The translations under genes and the position numbers were made by a program. Below, piece by piece: positions 15,211 through 24,120 of a DNA stretch of 64,000 nt. The notes beneath the pieces were generated by a model. That model was given only the letters and a program-made list of their open reading frames with translations, did no database searches and was not told the origin of the DNA. Source of the DNA: Rathayibacter oskolensis (GTDB lineage Bacteria > Actinomycetota > Actinomycetes > Actinomycetales > Microbacteriaceae); the NCBI RefSeq assembly GCF_900177245.1, contig NZ_FXBM01000002.1, positions 310,001 through 374,000 on the forward strand, given 5' to 3'. Numbering within the stretch: the stretch's first letter is position 1; the number at the start of each line of letters is the position of its first letter.

Positions 15211-15426
15211 ATGACTCCCGCCGTGCCCGACGCCCTCGTTCCGCCGGCGCTGCGGCTGATCCGCGCGAACCGCACCTTCGTCACGGCCGACGGTGCTCGC
15301 GGGGTGCCGCTGACGCTGCACGAGGCGGCTGGGCGGGTGCACGTGCTCCCGCTGCTGCCGACGCGCGGCGGACTCGCGGCGCAGCGCGCCGCAGTGGCGG
15401 CTCTGCGCCCGCACAACGAAGGCTGA
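15211..15426 (+). CDS. Hypothetical small protein, 71 residues (doubtful)
   Basis: The frame begins MTPAVPDALV and has reasonable G/C third-position bias, but only a GGGGG run stands before the ATG. Its last seven codons are the left arm of the hairpin repeat at 15406-15485, which suggests either that the repeat inserted into the gene end or that the frame is accidental. I do not recognise any family. Confidence 0.3.
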   Translation: MTPAVPDALVPPALRLIRANRTFVTADGARGVPLTLHEAAGRVHVLPLLPTRGGLAAQRAAVAALRPHNEG

Positions 15427-15485
15427 GCGCGCCGAACTCCCGATTTCTCGACGATTCGGGAGTTTCAGCCTTAGTTGTGCGGGCG
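15406..15485. repeat. Large hairpin repeat, copy 1
   Basis: Outer arms 15406-15426 and 15465-15485 are complementary at 20 of 21 positions (CGCCCGCACAAC... pairs with ...GTTGTGCGGGCG). Inside, AACTCCCGA (15435-15443) and TCGGGAGTT (15456-15464) form a second perfect 9-base stem around a TCTCGACGAT-type loop. A related hairpin with the same loop is at 16075-16146. Confidence 0.8.
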
Positions 15486-15515
15486 TTCCGTGCAGGACGT
15501 GGAGCAGAGAGCGGT

Positions 15516-16040
15516 TCAGCGCAGCCCGTTCCTGCGGGTGAAGCCGTCCAGCGCCGCGCGGTCCGGCAGGAGCACGGAGGGGACGGCGGCCTCGTCGTGC
15601 AGCCGCCGGTAGCGCCCCCTGCTCCGGCGCGAGGGCCCGAGCAGGAACCGCAGCATCGCGAGGCTCACTCGGTCACGGGTCCCCTCCAGGCCGCCGACGC
15701 GCTCCTGCCGGCTCCAGGTCCGGCGGAGGTAGCGGACCAGGGTCGCGCCCGTCGTCGACTCGAGCGCGATGAGGCCCGTCGCCCGGTCGAGCCGCTCGGG
15801 CAGCCAGCGCGAGTAGTTGCCCTCGATCACCCAGCGCTCGCCGGCGACGGCCGCCGCGTGCAGGGCGGCGAACTCGTCGGCTCCTCGCTCGACCCAGTGC
15901 GTCCCCGGCAGGTGCCAGTACTGGTCGAGATGCACCACCGGGATCCCGCGGGCGCGGCCGATCGCGGCGGCGAGTGTCGACTTGCCGCTGTTCGAGGGGC
16001 CGACGATGCAGATCCGATCGCCGAGGTCGTTCAGGTCCAC
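15516..16040 (-). CDS. P-loop nucleotide-kinase-like ATPase
   Basis: A 174-residue protein with Walker A GPSNSGKST (14-22), then H-L-D-Q-Y-W-H-L-P-G-T-H-W, typical of the adenylate-kinase-like family often labelled DNA topology modulation protein FlaR-related. The E-G-N-Y-S-R-W-L-P-E-R segment with an Asp-Arg follow-up fits the same group. Members likely phosphorylate a nucleotide or small molecule; the biological role is unsettled. It is flanked on both sides by the same hairpin repeat (15406-15485 and 16075-16146), so the gene plus hairpins might have moved as a unit. Confidence 0.8.
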   Translation of the reverse strand: MDLNDLGDRICIVGPSNSGKSTLAAAIGRARGIPVVHLDQYWHLPGTHWVERGADEFAALHAAAVAGERWVIEGNYSRWLPERLDRATGLIALESTTGATLVRYLRRTWSRQERVGGLEGTRDRVSLAMLRFLLGPSRRSRGRYRRLHDEAAVPSVLLPDRAALDGFTRRNGLR

Positions 16041-16074
16041 CCGTCGATCCTGGCGGACATGCGCGTCTCGAATC

Positions 16075-16146
16075 CGCAGAACTCAGGCTGAACGCCTCGA
16101 ATCCCGGATCTCTCGACGATTCAAGGCGTTCGGCCTGAGTCGTGCG
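16075..16146. repeat. Large hairpin repeat, copy 2
   Basis: Arms 16075-16097 and 16124-16146 are complementary at about 20 of 23 positions, continued by CGAATC/GATTC; the centre contains CTCTCGACGATTC as in copy 1. The stem sequence differs from copy 1 in the middle (AACGCCT versus AACTCCCGA) with compensating changes on both arms. It lies between two minus-strand genes. Confidence 0.78.
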
Positions 16147-16162
16147 CCCGAGCGGGCCGGCC

Positions 16163-17332
16163 TCAGGCGCCCCAGCTCGACTGGGTGCCGCCGACGCGCT
16201 CCGCGGCGATCGCCTGCGCGTGGCCCGATGCGGCGTAGGCGGCCATCGGGTCGGCCGGCAGCCCGCGGTCCGACCGCCAGGCGGCCAGCGCGGGGCGCAC
16301 GTCGGAGTAGAACGCGTCCATGAAGATCCCGTTGGCGCCGAGCACGTCGCCCGCGAGCTGCGCCTCCTCGAGTGCGGCGCGGTCGACGAGCAGCGCGCGG
16401 GCGGTCATCTCCTGCACGTTGAGCACCGAGCGGATCTGACCGGGGATCTTGTCCTCGACGTTGTGGCACTGGTCGAGCATGAACGCGACGGGCGAGTCCG
16501 GCCCGTAGCCGCCTCCGCGGACCACCTCGAAGAGGATGCGGAAGAGCTGGAACGGATCGGCTGCACCGACGATGAGGTCGTCGTCGGCGTAGAAGCGCGA
16601 GTTGAAGTCGAACGAGCCGAGCTTCCCGAGGCGCAGCAGCTGGGCGACGATGAACTCGATGTTGGTGCCCGGCGCGTGGTGGCCGGTGTCGAGGCAGACC
16701 AGTGCGCGGTCGCCGAGGGCGGCGACGTGGGCGTAGGAGGTGCCCCAGTCGGGCACATCGGTGTGGTAGAAGGCGGGCTCGAAGAACTTGTACTCGAGCA
16801 CCAGGCGCTGCTCGGCGCCGAGGCGCTCGTAGATCGCGGCGAGGGAGTCGGCGAGGCGGTCCTGACGTCCGCGGATGTCCTGCTGACCCGGGTAGTTCGA
16901 CCCGTCGGCGAGCCAGATCTTGAGGTCGCGCGAGCCGGTCGCGTCCATGATGTCGATGCACGCGAGGTGGTGGTCGATCGCCTTCTGGCGGATCACGGGG
17001 TCGGAGTGGGTCAGCGAGCCGAACTTGTAGTCGTCGTCCTGGAACGTGTTCGAGTTGATCGTGCCGAGGTCCACGCCCTTCGACGCCGCGTAGTCGCCGA
17101 GGGCGGCGTAGTCGTCGACGCGGTCCCAGGGGATGTGCAGCGCGACGCTCGGAGCGAGGCCCGTCAGCTCGTTCACCGTGGCGGCGTCGGCGATCTTCTC
17201 CTCGATCGTGCGCGGCGTCCCGGGGGTGGTGAAGACCTTGAAGCGGGTCCCCGAGTTGCCGAACGCCCACGAGGGCAGCTCGATGGCCTGCTGCTCCAGC
17301 TGGCTGAGGACGTCGGGGCTGAGTTCGGTCAC
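16163..17332 (-). CDS. rhaI: L-rhamnose isomerase (actinobacterial RhaI type)
   Basis: A 389-residue TIM-barrel isomerase converting L-rhamnose to L-rhamnulose. Metal and substrate motifs are visible: LVLEYKFFEPAFYHTDVPDW, CLDTGHHAPGTNIE, FDFNSRFYADDDL and the preceding K-I-W-L-A-D-G-S-N-Y-P-G-Q. The GTG at 17330-17332 is preceded by AAGGA at a good distance; longer upstream frames add Arg-rich sequence without such a site. No kinase or aldolase of the rhamnose pathway is in the window, so those lie elsewhere. It is divergent from a LacI-family gene, with a palindromic operator 51 bases before its start. Confidence 0.92.
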   Translation of the reverse strand: MTELSPDVLSQLEQQAIELPSWAFGNSGTRFKVFTTPGTPRTIEEKIADAATVNELTGLAPSVALHIPWDRVDDYAALGDYAASKGVDLGTINSNTFQDDDYKFGSLTHSDPVIRQKAIDHHLACIDIMDATGSRDLKIWLADGSNYPGQQDIRGRQDRLADSLAAIYERLGAEQRLVLEYKFFEPAFYHTDVPDWGTSYAHVAALGDRALVCLDTGHHAPGTNIEFIVAQLLRLGKLGSFDFNSRFYADDDLIVGAADPFQLFRILFEVVRGGGYGPDSPVAFMLDQCHNVEDKIPGQIRSVLNVQEMTARALLVDRAALEEAQLAGDVLGANGIFMDAFYSDVRPALAAWRSDRGLPADPMAAYAASGHAQAIAAERVGGTQSSWGA

Positions 17333-17383
17333 GGTGGAGATCCTTCTGTGCGGGGGTGAACCTGGGGAACGCGCACGACGCCC

Positions 17384-17397
17384 GTGAATCGTTTCAC
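17384..17397. promoter_or_regulatory. LacI-type operator between rhaI and its divergent regulator
   Basis: GTGAATCGTTTCAC is an inverted repeat with GTGAA/TTCAC arms and a central CG, the usual shape for LacI-family sites. It is located in the shared control region of rhaI and the LacI gene starting at 17543. Confidence 0.65.
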
Positions 17398-17542
17398 CGC
17401 GCCGTGCCGCGAGCGTATCGCGCACTCTCGAGCAGTGTCAAAGCCCTTCCACGAACGCGTCCCCCGGATCCGCGGCCGATGCCATAATTCCGGGACCGCT
17501 CCCGCGCATCGTCCGTGGTCGGTCCGATCCCGAGGAGGAGCC

Positions 17543-18532
17543 GTGCCGTCCGTGAGCATCCGTGACGTCGCCGCTCTGGCGGGGGTGTCGGTGGGCACGG
17601 TGTCGAACGTGCTGAACCGCCCCGAGAAGGTCGGGCCCGACTCCGTCCGCCGTGTGCAGGACGCGATCGCCGAGCTCGGCTTCGTCCGCAACGACGCCGC
17701 CCGGCAGCTGCGCGCCGGCCGCAGCCGCAGCGTCGGTCTGGTCGTGCTCGACGCCGGCAACCCGTTCTTCTCCGACCTCGCCAGGGGAGCCCAGGCGCGC
17801 GCGGCCGAGTCGGGGCTCGCCGTGCTGCTCGCGAGCACCGACGCCGACGCCTCGCGCGAGGACGCCTACCTCGATCTCTTCGAGGAGCAGCGGGTCAGCG
17901 GGGTGCTCATCTCGCCGCTAGGGGAGGAGTCGGCGCGGCTCGCCCGCCTCCGCTCGCACGGGATCCCCTGCGTGCTCGTCGACCGGGAGTCGGACGACGC
18001 CGCGTTCTCGTCGGTGGCGGTCGACGACATCGCCGGCGGGAGGCTCGCTGTCGAGCACCTGCTGCAGCTCGGGCGCCGTCGCATCGCGGTCATCGGCGGT
18101 CCGGAGTCGATCCGCCAGGTCGCCGACCGCGTCGCCGGCGCCCGCCAGGCCGTCGACGCCGTCGACGGCGCGACGCTCGAGGAGATCCCGACCGATGCGC
18201 TCTCGGTGCTCGCGGGGAGGGACGCGGGGCGCGCGATCGCCGAGCGCGACGCCTCCGATCGGCCGGATGCGGTCTTCTGCGCGAACGACCTGCTCGCCGT
18301 CGGCGTGCTGCAGGCGCTGGTGCTGCTCGGCGAGGTGCGCGTGCCGCAGGACATCGCGCTGATCGGCTACGACGACATCGCCTTCGCGACGGCGACCGTG
18401 GTGCCGCTGTCGAGCATCCGGCAGCCGAGCGCCCTGATCGGGGCGACCGCCGTCGACCTGCTCCTCGAGCCGGAGCCGCGTCAGGTCGTCTTCCAGCCCG
18501 AGCTGGTGATCCGCGCGTCGACCGCGGGCTGA
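17543..18532 (+). CDS. LacI-family transcriptional regulator
   Basis: A 329-residue repressor: helix-turn-helix S-I-R-D-V-A-A-L-A-G-V-S-V-G-T-V-S-N-V-L-N (about 4-24), hinge A-A-R-Q-L-R-A-G-R-S, and a sugar-binding-type sensor with V-L-D-A-G-N-P-F-F-S-D and IGYDDIAFATATVVPLSSIR. The GTG at 17543 follows GAGGAGGAG and places the helix-turn-helix normally; upstream in-frame sequence is unlikely coding. Divergent from rhaI with a LacI-type site between, so a rhamnose regulator is the natural inference. It may also act on the ABC importer that starts 110 bases downstream. Confidence 0.9.
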   Translation: MPSVSIRDVAALAGVSVGTVSNVLNRPEKVGPDSVRRVQDAIAELGFVRNDAARQLRAGRSRSVGLVVLDAGNPFFSDLARGAQARAAESGLAVLLASTDADASREDAYLDLFEEQRVSGVLISPLGEESARLARLRSHGIPCVLVDRESDDAAFSSVAVDDIAGGRLAVEHLLQLGRRRIAVIGGPESIRQVADRVAGARQAVDAVDGATLEEIPTDALSVLAGRDAGRAIAERDASDRPDAVFCANDLLAVGVLQALVLLGEVRVPQDIALIGYDDIAFATATVVPLSSIRQPSALIGATAVDLLLEPEPRQVVFQPELVIRASTAG

Positions 18533-18641
18533 TCGCGGCGCAGGGGATACCGCGGACCTCGTCTGCAGGGCTGTGCGCCCTGGTAGCGTTTCCTGGGCCG
18601 GGTCCAAGAAACGCGGCGCTCACCCCTCCCCGAAAGCGACC

Positions 18642-20306
18642 ATGACTCTGCGCTCCCACCTGCTCCCCGTCGCCGTCCTCGCGGCCGGCGCCCTCCTCCT
18701 CAGCGGCTGCACCGCCGCCTCCGACGACGACGCGGGCGGAGGCTCGGCCACGCCGGTCGCCGACGGCACCCTCACCTACGCCACCGGCGACGCCGAGCCG
18801 ACCTGCCTCGACCCGCACGTCGGCGGCAACTACCCGCAGGCCCTCCTCGCCACGCAGGTGCTCGAATCCCTCGTCTCTCGCGACAGCGACGGCACGATCA
18901 CCCCGTGGCTCGCGGAGTCGTGGACCGTCTCGGACGACGCGCTCAGCTACGACTTCACCCTCCGCGAGGGCGTCTCGTTCACCGACGGCACCCCGCTCGA
19001 CGCGGAGGCGGTCGCCGCGAACATCGCGCACCTCCAGGACCCGGCGACGAAGTCGTCCACCGGCTACCTCGCGGTCTCGAAGGTCGCCTCGGTCACGGCC
19101 GTCTCGCCGACCGTCGCGCGGTTCACCCTGAGCGCACCCGACAGCGCCCTGCTCGAGTCGCTGTCGCAGCCGTGGACCGCGATCCAGTCGCCCACCGGCA
19201 TCGCCCGCGGCGAGGCGGCGAACTGCGAGGCGCCGGTCGGCACCGGTCCGTTCACGGTGACGGAGTGGGTCAAGCAGGACCACGTCACCCTGACCCGGAA
19301 CGACGACTACGACTCCTCGACGGGCCCGACGGGCGACGGCCACGACGGCCCCGCCTACCTCTCGAGCATCACGTGGCGCTTCATCCCCGACTCCGCGACG
19401 CGGTACGCCGCGCTGCAGGCGGGCGAGGTCGACGTGATCGACAACGCGCAGCCCGACACCCTGGAGGCGGCGACCGACGCCACCGGCATCGTCGAGATCG
19501 ACGCCCCCCGGCCGGGCTCGGTCAACCGGCTCGAGCTGAACTCGGGCCAGGCGCCGTTCGACGACCAGAGCGTCCGCGAGGCGTTCATCCGCGGCGTCGG
19601 CGTGAACGACGCCATCGACTCCCTCTTCTTCGGAACCGCCGAGCGCTCGTACTCGCCGCTGTCGAGCAGCGAGGCGACCGCCTACTCCGACGCGTCGCTC
19701 TTCGAGGACGCCGGATCGGACGACGAGGTCGCGGAGGCCGAGAGCCTGCTCGAGGCCGCGGGCTGGGTCGACTCCGACGCAGACGGCATCCGCGAGAAGG
19801 ACGGCGTGCCGCTCGTCCTCCGCCTGCCCGTCAGCACGAACCAGTCGATCCCGGCCGAGCAGTCGCTGTTCGAGCAGATCCAGGCCTCGGCGAAGACGAT
19901 CGGCTTCGACGTGCAGATCAGCCTGCTCGACCTCTCGAGCTGGTACGCGGCGCTCGCCGCGAACGAGTACGAGCTGGTCAGCGCGCCCTACACGAAGGTC
20001 GGGCCGGACGTGCTCCGCATCCTCTACGCGACGTCGGGCATCACTCCGGCCCCGAGCGGCTACTTCGCCAACCACGCGCAGGTCTCGGATCCGGCGCTCG
20101 ACGCGCTGCTCGAGCAGGCGTCGGCGACGACCGACGAGGCCGAGCGCGCCGACCTGTACCAGCAGGCGCAGCGGATCGTGCTCGAGGGCTACTGGATTCT
20201 GCCGCTCTACGACCAGCAGAACCACTACCTGCACCGCTCAGAGGTGCAGGGCGTGGTCGCGCTCGCGACGGTCTCGACGCCCTGGTTCGCGGACGCCTGG
20301 GTCTGA
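18642..20306 (+). CDS. ABC transporter substrate-binding lipoprotein, oligopeptide type
   Basis: A 554-residue family 5 solute-binding protein. The signal peptide (residues 1-22) ends in the lipobox LLLSGC, with lipidated Cys23, so the mature protein is anchored outside the membrane. Family segments include P-T-C-L-D-P-H, DGTITPWLAESWTVSDD and YDFTLREGVSFTDGTPLDAE. It captures an oligopeptide or other compound for the two permeases and the fused ATPase that follow. The ATG gives the shortest complete signal peptide. Upstream are a -10-like TAGCGT (18584-18589) and an inverted repeat GCGTTTC/GAAACGC (18586-18614) that could be regulatory. Confidence 0.9.
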   Translation: MTLRSHLLPVAVLAAGALLLSGCTAASDDDAGGGSATPVADGTLTYATGDAEPTCLDPHVGGNYPQALLATQVLESLVSRDSDGTITPWLAESWTVSDDALSYDFTLREGVSFTDGTPLDAEAVAANIAHLQDPATKSSTGYLAVSKVASVTAVSPTVARFTLSAPDSALLESLSQPWTAIQSPTGIARGEAANCEAPVGTGPFTVTEWVKQDHVTLTRNDDYDSSTGPTGDGHDGPAYLSSITWRFIPDSATRYAALQAGEVDVIDNAQPDTLEAATDATGIVEIDAPRPGSVNRLELNSGQAPFDDQSVREAFIRGVGVNDAIDSLFFGTAERSYSPLSSSEATAYSDASLFEDAGSDDEVAEAESLLEAAGWVDSDADGIREKDGVPLVLRLPVSTNQSIPAEQSLFEQIQASAKTIGFDVQISLLDLSSWYAALAANEYELVSAPYTKVGPDVLRILYATSGITPAPSGYFANHAQVSDPALDALLEQASATTDEAERADLYQQAQRIVLEGYWILPLYDQQNHYLHRSEVQGVVALATVSTPWFADAWV

Positions 20307-20390
20307 CGCACTCCTGCTGCGCGGGCTGCTCGGTCGGCACGGGGTCGCATGCGAGACTCCGCGTGGTCGGGAGGTGGAGGTGGAGTGCAC

Positions 20391-21332
20391 ATGATCCGTC
20401 GCGTGCTGGTGCGCCTCGGCGGCGCCCTCCTCGTGCTGTGGGCGGTCGCGACCGCGGTGTTCTTCCTCATCCGGCTGATCCCGGGCGACCCGGCGCAGGC
20501 GATCCTGGGCGGCCCCGGCTCGCAGGCGTCCCCCGAGGCCCTCGCGGCCGTGCGCGAGGAGTACGGGCTCGATCAGCCGCTGCTCGTGCAGTACCTGGTG
20601 CAGCTGGGCCGCCTCGCGCGCGGTGACCTCGGCACCTCCTACTCCCTCCGCACCCCGGTCGCCGACCTGCTCGGGCAGCAGCTGCCGGGCACCCTCCTCC
20701 TGGCCGTCCTCGCGCTCGCCGTCGCGTGGGCACTGGCCCTCGCCACCGCGCTCTGGTCGACCCGCGGCGGACGAGTGGCCGCGACGATCGGCTCCGGGCT
20801 CGAGCTGACCGCCGCCGCTCTGCCGCACTTCTGGCTGGCCACCGTGCTGATCGCGGTGTTCGCGACCGCGCTGCGCTGGCTGCCTCCGGTGAGCACGAAC
20901 GCCCCGAGCGGCCTGGTGCTGCCGGCGCTCACGCTCGCGATCCCGCTCGCCGGGTTCCTCGGCCAGGTGATGCGCCGCTCCCTGCTCGACGCCCTGGACT
21001 CGCCGTTCGTGCTCGCCGCCCGGGCGCGCGGCGAGGGCGAGCTCGGCATCCGCCTCCGGCACGCCCTGCGGCACGCGGTGCTGCCGGGCGTCTCGCTCTC
21101 GGGTTGGGCGTTCGGCTACCTGATCGGAGGCGCGGTGGTCGTCGAGACGATCTTCGCCCGGCCGGGGCTCGGGCGGACCCTGCTCTCGGCCGTCACCGTG
21201 CGCGACGTGCCGGTCGTCACCGGCGTCGTGCTCGTGACCGCGCTCGCCTACATCGTGGTGACCCTGGCGACCGACCTCGTCACCCGCGTGATCGATCCGC
21301 GCCTCGCTCCGGCGAGGGAGGTGCGCGCATGA
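20391..21332 (+). CDS. ABC transporter permease, DppB type
   Basis: A 313-residue inner-membrane permease. The N-terminal helix is followed by the family's F-F-L-I-R-L-I-P-G-D-P-A, then six helices with the G-x-x-x-P-x-F coupling region (A-A-A-L-P-H-F-W-L-A) and the EAA-like loop A-A-R-A-R-G-E-G-E. The ATG has GGTGGAG 8 bases upstream. Its stop overlaps the next gene's start (ATGA), showing a tight operon with the substrate-binding protein, second permease and ATPase. Confidence 0.92.
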   Translation: MIRRVLVRLGGALLVLWAVATAVFFLIRLIPGDPAQAILGGPGSQASPEALAAVREEYGLDQPLLVQYLVQLGRLARGDLGTSYSLRTPVADLLGQQLPGTLLLAVLALAVAWALALATALWSTRGGRVAATIGSGLELTAAALPHFWLATVLIAVFATALRWLPPVSTNAPSGLVLPALTLAIPLAGFLGQVMRRSLLDALDSPFVLAARARGEGELGIRLRHALRHAVLPGVSLSGWAFGYLIGGAVVVETIFARPGLGRTLLSAVTVRDVPVVTGVVLVTALAYIVVTLATDLVTRVIDPRLAPAREVRA

Positions 21333-22168
21333 GCGAGCTCGAGCTGCGCGCGTCGCGGCTGCCCCGGAGCCGCGAGGGCCGCCTCCGCGCCGGCGAGCTG
21401 CTGGCGCTCGCCTTCGTCGCCGTGCTGCTGCTCGCCGCGCTCGCCCCGGGGCTGCTCGCGCCCGCCGACCCGCTCGCTGTCGCACCGCGGGAGGCGTTCG
21501 AGCCGCCCTCGCCCGCGCACCTCCTCGGGACCGACGAGTCGGGTCGCGACCTGCTCAGCCGCCTGATCGCCGGCGCGGGCGCCTCCCTCCTGATCGGGGT
21601 CAGCGCCACCGCGATCGGGCTGGTGCTCGGCGCGGTGCTCGGGGTCGTCGCCGCGTTCGGCGGCCGCCTCGTCGACGGTGTCATCGGCCGCGTGCTCGAG
21701 GTGCTGTTCGCGTTCCCCGCGCTGCTGCTCGCGCTCCTGGTCATCGTGGTCACGGGCCCCGGAGTCGTCCCCGCGACAATCGCGGTCGGCCTCTCGACGG
21801 CGCCGGGGTACGCCCGCATCCTGCGCACGCAGCTGCTCGGGATCCGCGACTCCGGCTACGTCGAGGCGGCGCGCGTGCTCGGCCACCCGCCCGCGCGGAT
21901 CCTCGTGCAGCACGTGCTGCCGAACACCTTCGGGCCCCTGGCCGTGCTCGCGACGCTCGGTGTCGGGCAGGCGATCGTGTGGGCCTCCGCGCTCAGCTAC
22001 CTGGGTCTCGGGGCCGAGCCGCCCGCTCCGGAGTGGGGCGCGATGCTGTCGGCGGGGCGGACGTACCTCGCGTCCGCGTGGTGGCTGACGGTGTTCCCGG
22101 GGCTCGTGATCGTGCTGACCACGATCGCGACGACGGTGCTCGGCGGGCGTCTGCGGGGTGCGCGGTGA
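21329..22168 (+). CDS. ABC transporter permease, DppC type
   Basis: A 279-residue membrane protein with an N-terminal helix at about 21-41, the H-L-L-G-T-D-E-S-G-R-D-L-L-S-R motif (65-79) characteristic of DppC/OppC permeases, and the EAA loop V-E-A-A-R-V-L-G-H-P-P-A-R-I-L followed by H-V-L-P-N. It pairs with the DppB-type permease to form the channel. Start and stop overlap both neighbours by 4 bases (ATGA, GTGA). Confidence 0.92.
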   Translation: MSELELRASRLPRSREGRLRAGELLALAFVAVLLLAALAPGLLAPADPLAVAPREAFEPPSPAHLLGTDESGRDLLSRLIAGAGASLLIGVSATAIGLVLGAVLGVVAAFGGRLVDGVIGRVLEVLFAFPALLLALLVIVVTGPGVVPATIAVGLSTAPGYARILRTQLLGIRDSGYVEAARVLGHPPARILVQHVLPNTFGPLAVLATLGVGQAIVWASALSYLGLGAEPPAPEWGAMLSAGRTYLASAWWLTVFPGLVIVLTTIATTVLGGRLRGAR

Positions 22169-23748
22169 GCGGGGCGGCCGTCGTGGTCGAGGGCCTCCGG
22201 GTCGCGTTCGAGGGCGTCGAGGTCGTGCACGGGGTGTCGTTCCGCGTCGAGCCGGGCGAGTGCGTCGCGATCGTCGGGGAGTCGGGCTCGGGCAAGAGCG
22301 TGACGGCGCGTGCGCTGCTCGGGCTCACCGGGGGTGCCGTGTCGGGCAGTGTCCGCATCGGCGATCAGGAGGTGGTCGGGGTCGACGAGCGGACGCTGCG
22401 GCGCGTGCGCGGGGCGGCCGTGGGCTTCGTGCCGCAGGACGCGCTGCTCTCGCTCGACCCGCTGCGGCCGGTCGGGCGCGAGATCGGCGACGCGCTCCGC
22501 CTGCACTCTCGGCTGTCGGGCCCGGAGTCGGAGCGCCGGGTCGCCGAGGCGCTCGCGAGCGTCGGGATGCCCGATCCCCTCGAGCGGATGCGCGATCGTT
22601 CCGGTGCCCTGTCAGGCGGGCTCCGCCAGCGCGCCCTGCTGGCCGCCGCCGTCGTCCTCGATCCGCCGCTGCTCGTCGCCGACGAGCCGACGACGGCGCT
22701 CGACGTCACGGTGCAGGCGCGCGTGCTCGAGCTGTTCGCCGAGCAGAAGGCGCGGGGCAGGGCGCTGCTACTGGTCTCGCACGACCTGGCGGTCGTCTCG
22801 GGGCTCGCCGACCGCATCCTGGTGCTCGCCGACGGGCGGGTGGTCGAGGAGGGGCCGGCCTCGCAGGTCCTGCGCGCGCCGGTCAGCGCCCAGGCCCGGG
22901 CGCTGGTCGCGGCGGTCCCCGCCGGGCGCCCGCGCGGCTCGCGGCTGACGGATCCGGCGGCGCCCGTCGTGCCGCCCCCGCCCGCGGGCGACGTGGTGCT
23001 GCGCGCCGGCGGTCTGGTCGCCTCCTTCGCCCGCCCCGGGGGCGGCGTGCGCACCGCCGTCGACCGCGTCGACCTCGAGCTCCGGCGCGGCGAGACCCTC
23101 GGTCTGGTCGGCGAGTCGGGGTCGGGCAAGAGCACCGTGGCGCGCCTGCTGCTGGCGCTGCGGCGGCCCGACGCGGGCGCCGTCGAGTTCCTCGGCGAGG
23201 CCTGGTCGGAGGCGCCCGAGCGACTCCGCCGCCCGCTGCGGCCCCGCATCGGCGCGATCTACCAGGACAGCCTCTCGTCGTTCGACCCGCGCTGGAGCGT
23301 GGGCCGGCTGCTGCGCGACGCGATCGGCCGCGGCGACGGTCCGCGCGCCTCCGCGGCCTCGCTGCTCGAGAGCGTCGGGCTGACGCCGGAGCTGGAGCGG
23401 CGCTCGCCGCGGACCCTCTCGGGCGGGCAGCGTCAGCGCGTCTCGATCGCCCGGGCGCTGGCCTCGCGGCCCGACGTGCTGATCTGCGACGAGCCGGTGT
23501 CGGCCCTCGACGTGTCGGTGCAGGCGCAGATCCTCGATCTGCTCGACGAGCTGCAGCGCCGGCACGGGCTCGCGCTGCTGGTGATCTCGCACGATCTCGG
23601 AGTGATCGCGCACATGAGCGACCGCATCGCGGTGATGCGCGACGGCCGGATCGTCGAGACGGGCTCGGCCGCGGCGCTGATGGCGGCCCCGCGCGAGGAG
23701 TACACGCGCCGGCTGCTGGCCGACGCGCCGCGGCTCGACCCGCGCTGA
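22165..23748 (+). CDS. Fused double ABC ATPase of an oligopeptide-type importer
   Basis: A 527-residue protein with two nucleotide-binding domains. The first has Walker A GESGSGKS (about 39-46), signature LSGGLRQR and Walker B LLVADEP; the second has GESGSGKS (about 314-321), signature LSGGQRQR and VLICDEP. It corresponds to DppD and DppF joined by a Pro/Arg-rich linker near 250-275. The first signature replaces Gln with Leu, a mild deviation. It energises the importer formed with the preceding permeases. GTG start in GTGA overlap; last gene of the operon, followed by a hairpin. Confidence 0.92.
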   Translation: MSGAAVVVEGLRVAFEGVEVVHGVSFRVEPGECVAIVGESGSGKSVTARALLGLTGGAVSGSVRIGDQEVVGVDERTLRRVRGAAVGFVPQDALLSLDPLRPVGREIGDALRLHSRLSGPESERRVAEALASVGMPDPLERMRDRSGALSGGLRQRALLAAAVVLDPPLLVADEPTTALDVTVQARVLELFAEQKARGRALLLVSHDLAVVSGLADRILVLADGRVVEEGPASQVLRAPVSAQARALVAAVPAGRPRGSRLTDPAAPVVPPPPAGDVVLRAGGLVASFARPGGGVRTAVDRVDLELRRGETLGLVGESGSGKSTVARLLLALRRPDAGAVEFLGEAWSEAPERLRRPLRPRIGAIYQDSLSSFDPRWSVGRLLRDAIGRGDGPRASAASLLESVGLTPELERRSPRTLSGGQRQRVSIARALASRPDVLICDEPVSALDVSVQAQILDLLDELQRRHGLALLVISHDLGVIAHMSDRIAVMRDGRIVETGSAAALMAAPREEYTRRLLADAPRLDPR

Positions 23749-24120
23749 CGCCCCCGCGTCGATCGATCCGTCACGAACGGCTCCCTCGGGTCCGTTGAGA
23801 GAGCCCTTCGTGACCGATGAACCGGATCGAACACGGAGCTGGGGGAGACTCCGGAGGATCCGAGCGCTTCGGAGTCGCGGGTCGCGGCGCCGCCTCGGTG
23901 AGCAGCACCTGCGGCAGGGACCTCGCGGTGCCGTCGGTCGGGACGAGCGTCGGATCCACGGCCGCTCGACGAGGAGGTCGTTCGCCTCTTGGGGCCGGTG
24001 GATTCACGGTGCGCGGGGAGGGAGCGATCGCCTCCTCCACAGGGCTGGATGAGGGTGTGGTTGTCGGCTTCCTGTGGTTGCGGCGGGTCTGGTGTCGGTG
24101 GTCGCTGGTTCAATACTCGT
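23749..24120. other. Gap between the ABC operon and the HNH gene
   Basis: This 372-base stretch begins with the hairpin at 23761-23820. The remainder is G-rich with several short overlapping frames on both strands that lack ribosome-binding sites. Just before position 24121 there is a -10-like AATACT, so the next gene may be transcribed without a leader. Confidence 0.5.
23761..23820. repeat. Hairpin downstream of the ABC operon, related to the 9.5-kb repeat
   Basis: The first 21 bases (GATCGATCCGTCACGAACGGC) match the 9536-9558 arm except for one base. The right side (23801-23820) contains GAGCCCTTCGTGAC, complementary to GTCACGAACGGCTC with one mismatch. Its place 12 bases after the operon stop suggests a terminator. 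Confidence 0.65.
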
